From Marinilabiliaceae bacterium UBA5213 (GTDB lineage: Bacteria; Bacteroidota; Bacteroidia; Bacteroidales; Marinilabiliaceae): a stretch of DNA of 6,281 bases. The stretch spans positions 1 through 6,281 of the forward strand of contig DHVH01000231.1 of assembly GCA_002412555.1 (NCBI GenBank), given 5' to 3'. Shown here one piece after another: positions 5,752-6,281 of this stretch. Numbering within the stretch: the first letter of the stretch is position 1; each line of letters begins with the position of its first letter. Under the pieces are notes generated by a model that did no database searches, was not told the origin of the DNA, and saw only the letters and a program-made list of their open reading frames with translations. The position numbers were made by a program, and so were the translations under genes.

Positions 5752-6156
5752 TTAATTCGAGCAGGTGGCGGAGTGACATGAGCCACAAGCCCCTGCACTG
5801 CAACCTTTAATCCCTTCCAGGGAAGCTTCATAGCTAAAGAGAGGCAGACAGCGCATTTTAAGCAGCTCCAGATTCATTAACAGGTCGGTGTTGACCGACT
5901 TGAAAATGGTAAAGCCGTTAAAATTAAAGACTTTGACGGCCATGGGCGACAGGGAGGAGGCTATGATGTTGGTGATGCCGTTGAATTTGAGCTCCTCCAA
6001 AAAGTCGCCCTGGTTAACCGGGTAGTTTTTGGTCTCATACCAGGTTATGTGCCCCTCCTTGGTATCCAGAATACAAATGGAGCCGGATTCGTGAACGCCA
6101 TCAGCAATTATGTAGCGATGGTCGGTGCTGTCGATGACGGGAATGAATACTTTCAT
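5752..6156 (-). CDS. NifX/NifB-C-like protein with four-cysteine tail
   Basis: Protein of 134 residues that resembles the dinitrogenase iron-molybdenum cofactor-binding family (NifX, NafY, C-terminal domain of NifB). It begins with a beta strand MKVFIPVID, has a turn around ADGVHESG (18-25) where the family usually has its H-F-G block, then CILDT (28-32), and GITNIIASSLSPMAVKVF (60-77) with the expected strand, loop and helix. The usual histidine of the H-F-G motif is not clear, so the assignment is moderate. The C-terminus ends in cysteines at 119, 124, 127 and 132 (C-x4-C-x2-C-x4-C) with H128 between, a likely metal- or cluster-binding site. The ATG overlaps a TGA of the preceding frame in ATGA, which suggests translational coupling to an upstream gene. 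A role as a carrier of FeMo-co precursors is inferred from family and context. Confidence 0.7.
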   Translation of the reverse strand: MKVFIPVIDSTDHRYIIADGVHESGSICILDTKEGHITWYETKNYPVNQGDFLEELKFNGITNIIASSLSPMAVKVFNFNGFTIFKSVNTDLLMNLELLKMRCLPLFSYEASLEGIKGCSAGACGSCHSATCSN

Positions 6157-6281
6157 ATGGGTATAATTTTGTCTTCAATTGCCATATGGAACTCGCCGGG
6201 ATAATCATGCCCCTTTGTGAGAAAGTTTCTCTCATGCTCGTTTCATATGTTTATAATTTTGTCTTCAATTGCCATATGGAA
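6151..6281. repeat. Direct repeat, 90-bp period, at the start of the NifX-like gene
   Basis: The 41 bases at 6151-6191 recur at 6241-6281 with two adjacent differences (6160-6161 GG, 6250-6251 TT). The second copy runs off the window, so its true length and the copy number are unknown. The first copy includes the NifX-like start codon. On the minus strand both copies encode the same segment FHMAIEDKII followed by a TGA that overlaps an ATG. The 90-bp period keeps the frame, with 29 sense codons between the two TGA codons (6243-6245 and 6153-6155). The likely reading is that an upstream gene ends at 6243-6245 and that its 3' end was duplicated. Between the copies lies a perfect 13-base palindrome, GAGAAAGTTTCTC (6219-6231). 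Confidence 0.8.
6243..6281 (-). CDS. Possible 3' end of an upstream gene (partial)
   Basis: On the minus strand the frame entering the window reads FHMAIEDKIINI and stops at TGA (6243-6245). The same protein ending, with P in place of N, recurs 90 bp downstream and stops at the TGA that overlaps the NifX-like start. This fits the C-terminus of an upstream gene, co-transcribed with the NifX-like gene, but only 12 codons are visible. The product cannot be named. Confidence 0.3.
   Translation of the reverse strand, partial: FHMAIEDKIINI

Noticed and set aside
6151..6281. CRISPR array
   Set aside because: Only two copies are visible, the unit includes a start codon and encodes protein in frame, the 49-base interval is too long for a typical spacer, and no cas gene is present.

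Overview
This window carries the 5' part of a molybdenum-nitrogenase operon on the minus strand, with accessory genes upstream of it. In transcription order, from high to low coordinates, the operon is nifH (3673-4497), nifI1 (3220-3543), nifI2 (2678-3043), nifD (1035-2663) and nifK (1-1011, cut by the window edge after 337 codons). Two PII-like nifI genes between nifH and nifD, a NifD with about 50 extra residues, and a NifK with a short N-terminus all point to the group II/III nitrogenases of anaerobes (clostridia, methanogens, Chlorobi, some Bacteroidota and sulfate reducers). Most genes have AT-rich leaders without a Shine-Dalgarno sequence and GC content is moderate. An anaerobic or facultative member of Bacteroidota or the wider FCB group is therefore the best guess, by inference only.

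Upstream of nifH is a 428-bp AT-rich divergent region (4498-4925). A plus-strand gene follows (4926-5360, helical, possibly HEPN-like). It converges on a minus-strand Nif11-family gene (5357-5596) so tightly that the two stop codons overlap. Further upstream, on the minus strand, lie a purine-rich 155-bp leader with a G-quadruplex motif and a REP-like hairpin, a NifX/NifB-C-like protein with a four-cysteine tail (5752-6156), and a direct repeat with a 90-bp period that runs off the window end.

How the genes work together: NifH is the ATP-dependent electron donor. NifD and NifK form the catalytic dinitrogenase, and all visible P-cluster and FeMo-cofactor ligands are intact. NifI1 and NifI2 are expected to switch the enzyme off after translation when nitrogen is plentiful. 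The NifX-like protein may carry a metal cluster, and the Nif11 protein has no assigned role here.

The most unusual feature is not a gene. The whole nifI1-nifI2 gap is an array of degenerate 7-base units in two opposite arms (14 and 9 units). The arms pair in register into one long imperfect hairpin in the mRNA, and one arm also contains five GGG tracts at exact 7-base spacing, a G-quadruplex motif. The two structures would exclude each other and sit between the nifH-nifI1 and nifI2-nifDK halves of the operon.
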